From Sphingomonadales bacterium (GTDB lineage: Bacteria > Pseudomonadota > Alphaproteobacteria > Sphingomonadales > Sphingomonadaceae), in contig JACXVD010000016.1 in assembly GCA_014763545.1 (NCBI GenBank), positions 1 to 64,000 on the forward strand: DNA of 64,000 nt, given 5' to 3'. A program made the translations under genes and the position numbers. Below the pieces are notes generated by a model. That model saw only the letters and a list, made by a program, of their open reading frames with translations. It had not been told where the DNA came from and searched no databases. Position 1 is the first letter of the stretch; every line of letters begins with the position of its first letter. Shown in pieces: positions 62,077 to 64,000 of the stretch.

Positions 62077-62670
62077 CGCCGACTGAGCCGTCATTCCCGA
62101 CTCCAGAGTAGCTCGCCAAAAGCTGCCTTTCGTCAAGGCTCGAGCCGACGACGGCAAATGAACCGATGTGGTTAGTCTGCTTTCGGGGGTCAAAACCGCG
62201 ATAGCCGATATTCCGCAGCCGATCCTAGTAGAGGACGCTAGCGCTTGCCCGCCAAAAGCAGAAGTGAAGACCAAAAGGCCTCCAGTACGGGCGGGCCGAA
62301 CGAGTAAGGACGCCAACGCGAGACAGAAAATCCCCAGTATGGTTAATTACGCCAACGCCAAAGCAGGTGACGTATACGCCCAAGGAGGTCCGTGTGTGCA
62401 AGACGCCATGCCAATCTGCTAGCTCGCTTCTTGACCGCTTTCCGGTTCTCTGAAATGAATCCGGGCAGTCGGCCCCCTACCCAAAGCTGGTCGACCTTCG
62501 CGCATACGGATGAAACTCCAAGCGGTAGATCAGAGCTGCTGAACGACCGCTCCTTTCGTCACATTCCAGTTCTCTTCGCCAGCAGCAAAGCACCTTCGAC
62601 ATCTACGTCAGCCGGTTATTGGTGTCATCCTCGCAGCCACGTGACTGGACGGGACCGTGCGACGCGCGGC
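62077..62670. other. 594-base gap where trbB would be expected
   Basis: No credible gene or trb remnant is recognisable. The frames are short and of unlike composition, and the stretch is somewhat richer in A and T than the backbone. This looks like the end of the conserved element module or a deletion junction. Confidence 0.45.
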
Positions 62671-63894
62671 TCAAATCCTTGGCAGTCGCTCGTTGAGAAA
62701 GGCCTTAGCCGGAATCCAAGTCTCACTGGCAATCATCTGGTCGGTGTAGAGCCCCAGCTCTGCAACGAAACGGTCCTCGTCCGGAAAGTGATGCACAAAG
62801 GTGCTGAGTGCCGGAAAGTCGAGGATTGCCAGCTTTCGCCCCGCAGACCGAGACCTCTCAATTGCTGAGAAGATATCTTCCGCTTGCGTGGGAAAGATCT
62901 CCTTGATGACGGCGAGGCCGAGCAGTGCACGGCCGTTGACGTAGAGATCGATATCGTCTCCTTTGCAGGTGAGCGGAACCGGTTCGCCCCTGTCCGTGTA
63001 GCGGAATGCGCCGGTGATCTGCCCAAGGGCGGCCTTGAGCTGCGCCTGCGAGGCGCGTCGTTTTCGCCCGAGCGACCGCGCCATGGCGCGTGCATCGGTC
63101 GGGCTGTCCTTGGCCTGAATCACGATGACCGTGCTCTGGGTTGCACAGACCAGATCAGCATACTCGCGGTCGCTGCCACGCCGGAAGGGATTGAGAATGA
63201 CCTGTTCCGGGGAGAGGAAACGCCGGAACAAGGCGGCGATGTCGCGTTCCTGGTGGAAGCCGGGCCGCGTTTCGTCACGCTCCAGCGCGCTCATGACGAA
63301 GCCATCGGAGCCCAGATACTTGTTTGGCGGTTCGCGCAAGTCGAGGATTGCCTGGTCGCTGGGCCAGAGTTCCTCCGATAGGCGGACCCTGATCGCCTGG
63401 CTGTCGTCGAGCGGCGTGCGCAACCCGAACCATTCGGCGAGGAAGCTCAGGATCACGCGCGAATTTTCGCGCGTGAACGGAGCGAGCCGGATGTCCGGGC
63501 CTGTCCGGAAATAGCTACCTGGGTCTTCGATCCTGCAGCGATAGCTCATGCGCTCCCATCCCAAGTCATCGAACAGGTAGATGTCCAGCTCTTCGCCGGT
63601 CAGCAGCGCGACGGTCTCGATGGACGGGGTCTCGTCGCCGAACAGCGGCGTGCGGATGACCAGAGGTTCGTCGGCATCGTCGAAGAAGGCCGTGACGAGG
63701 CTAATGGCAACGCCGTCGCGCGCCGGGACCGGGACAACATAGACTGCAAAGCCGCCGTGTTCACGAATCGCGATAAGCGCTTCTTTCGATGCCTTGATCG
63801 CCAGCGACAGTTTGCCATCGGGCCTGATCGGGAAAAGTCCGCTCGGAAGCGCGGTCATCCGTGCGGCGATATCGGGATGGGTAAGGGCCAGCAT
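62671..63894 (-). CDS. Putative PD-(D/E)XK nuclease-like protein
   Basis: About 407 aa from ATG 63894; the frame is open to 63981 and the start is uncertain. No domain is recognised in the first 250 residues. The segment FRRGSDREYADLVCATQSTVIVIQAKDSP carries an Asp followed by a strand and Q-x-K, the layout of restriction-endonuclease-like (PD-(D/E)XK) sites, as in NERD or Mrr-type nucleases. It may be a defence or DNA-repair gene in the accessory region. Convergent with the CopG-like gene across a 594-base gap. Confidence 0.5.
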   Translation of the reverse strand: MLALTHPDIAARMTALPSGLFPIRPDGKLSLAIKASKEALIAIREHGGFAVYVVPVPARDGVAISLVTAFFDDADEPLVIRTPLFGDETPSIETVALLTGEELDIYLFDDLGWERMSYRCRIEDPGSYFRTGPDIRLAPFTRENSRVILSFLAEWFGLRTPLDDSQAIRVRLSEELWPSDQAILDLREPPNKYLGSDGFVMSALERDETRPGFHQERDIAALFRRFLSPEQVILNPFRRGSDREYADLVCATQSTVIVIQAKDSPTDARAMARSLGRKRRASQAQLKAALGQITGAFRYTDRGEPVPLTCKGDDIDLYVNGRALLGLAVIKEIFPTQAEDIFSAIERSRSAGRKLAILDFPALSTFVHHFPDEDRFVAELGLYTDQMIASETWIPAKAFLNERLPRI

Positions 63895-64000
63895 AGCGCC
63901 ACCCATACATTGCGAAAGTGCCGCAACAAGCTGGCCAGACGATGAAAGCCCTGTTTGCAACGACCAGATTAGCGATGACAAGTTGCGGCTTGGCGGTTAT

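Noticed and set aside
62168-62422. 84-aa plus-strand frame in the gap after CopG
   Set aside because: No resemblance to TrbB or any other family and no clear start signal.

Overview
GC-rich alphaproteobacterial DNA. A Sphingomonadales member close to Erythrobacter/Altererythrobacter is the best fit. The evidence is a serine palmitoyltransferase with its own acyl carrier protein (sphingolipid synthesis), DivK, a cysteine-poor DksA, GluQ and a small gene resembling the gene-transfer-agent small terminase. This placement is inferred from gene content, not from a search.

Positions 1-25,100 look like ordinary chromosome. A terminase-like gene and a VTT-domain membrane protein come first, then an SDR oxidoreductase, a lipoprotein sugar-dehydrogenase-like protein and the spt/ACP pair. 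A Pycsar-effector-like membrane protein follows, then divK facing a tightly overlapping run (DUF3572, HAD hydrolase, RidA, GDPD, broken FemAB-like acyltransferase). After that come dksA, a PilZ protein, a peptide-type binding protein, kynA-kynU, an HNH nuclease, gluQ, a PduO-type adenosyltransferase, 3-hydroxyacyl-CoA dehydrogenase, mutS, maeB and an ACT-domain protein.

Positions 25,200-29,300 are transitional: a secreted protein, a propeller/TPR protein and a hipBA toxin-antitoxin pair with two upstream CATATATG boxes.

Positions 29,700-62,100 carry the backbone of a Tn4371-like integrative conjugative element. In order these are a DUF5623-like gene, DUF932, a long ParB-like protein, a 71-aa protein, a giant methyltransferase/strawberry-notch helicase, a Toprim protein, DUF2493, DUF736, a DUF2285-type gene, an HTH protein, RepA with three iterons, DUF2840, a TraF-like S26 peptidase, a second DUF736, a lytic transglycosylase, a DUF3363 relaxase, the TraG coupling protein and a CopG-like protein. 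No integrase, parA or trb mating-pore genes are visible, so the element looks decayed or split beyond the window.

Three cargo insertions stand out. One is a 41.7-44.5 kb block (DUF5343, small genes, IS1595 transposase). The second is a 547-aa protein with a possible HEPN motif, flanked by 63-bp imperfect direct repeats. The third, between relaxase and coupling protein, is a minus-strand module of a Rad50/SMC-like ATPase, an overlapping 72-aa partner and a zinc-ribbon DUF4145 protein. It is my best candidate for an undescribed defence-type system. A putative PD-(D/E)XK nuclease gene lies at the right edge.

Two genes are disrupted (8745-9711 and 47461-48235). Several element genes have hairpin leaders whose 3' arm abuts the ribosome-binding site. 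I saw no tRNA, rRNA or CRISPR array.
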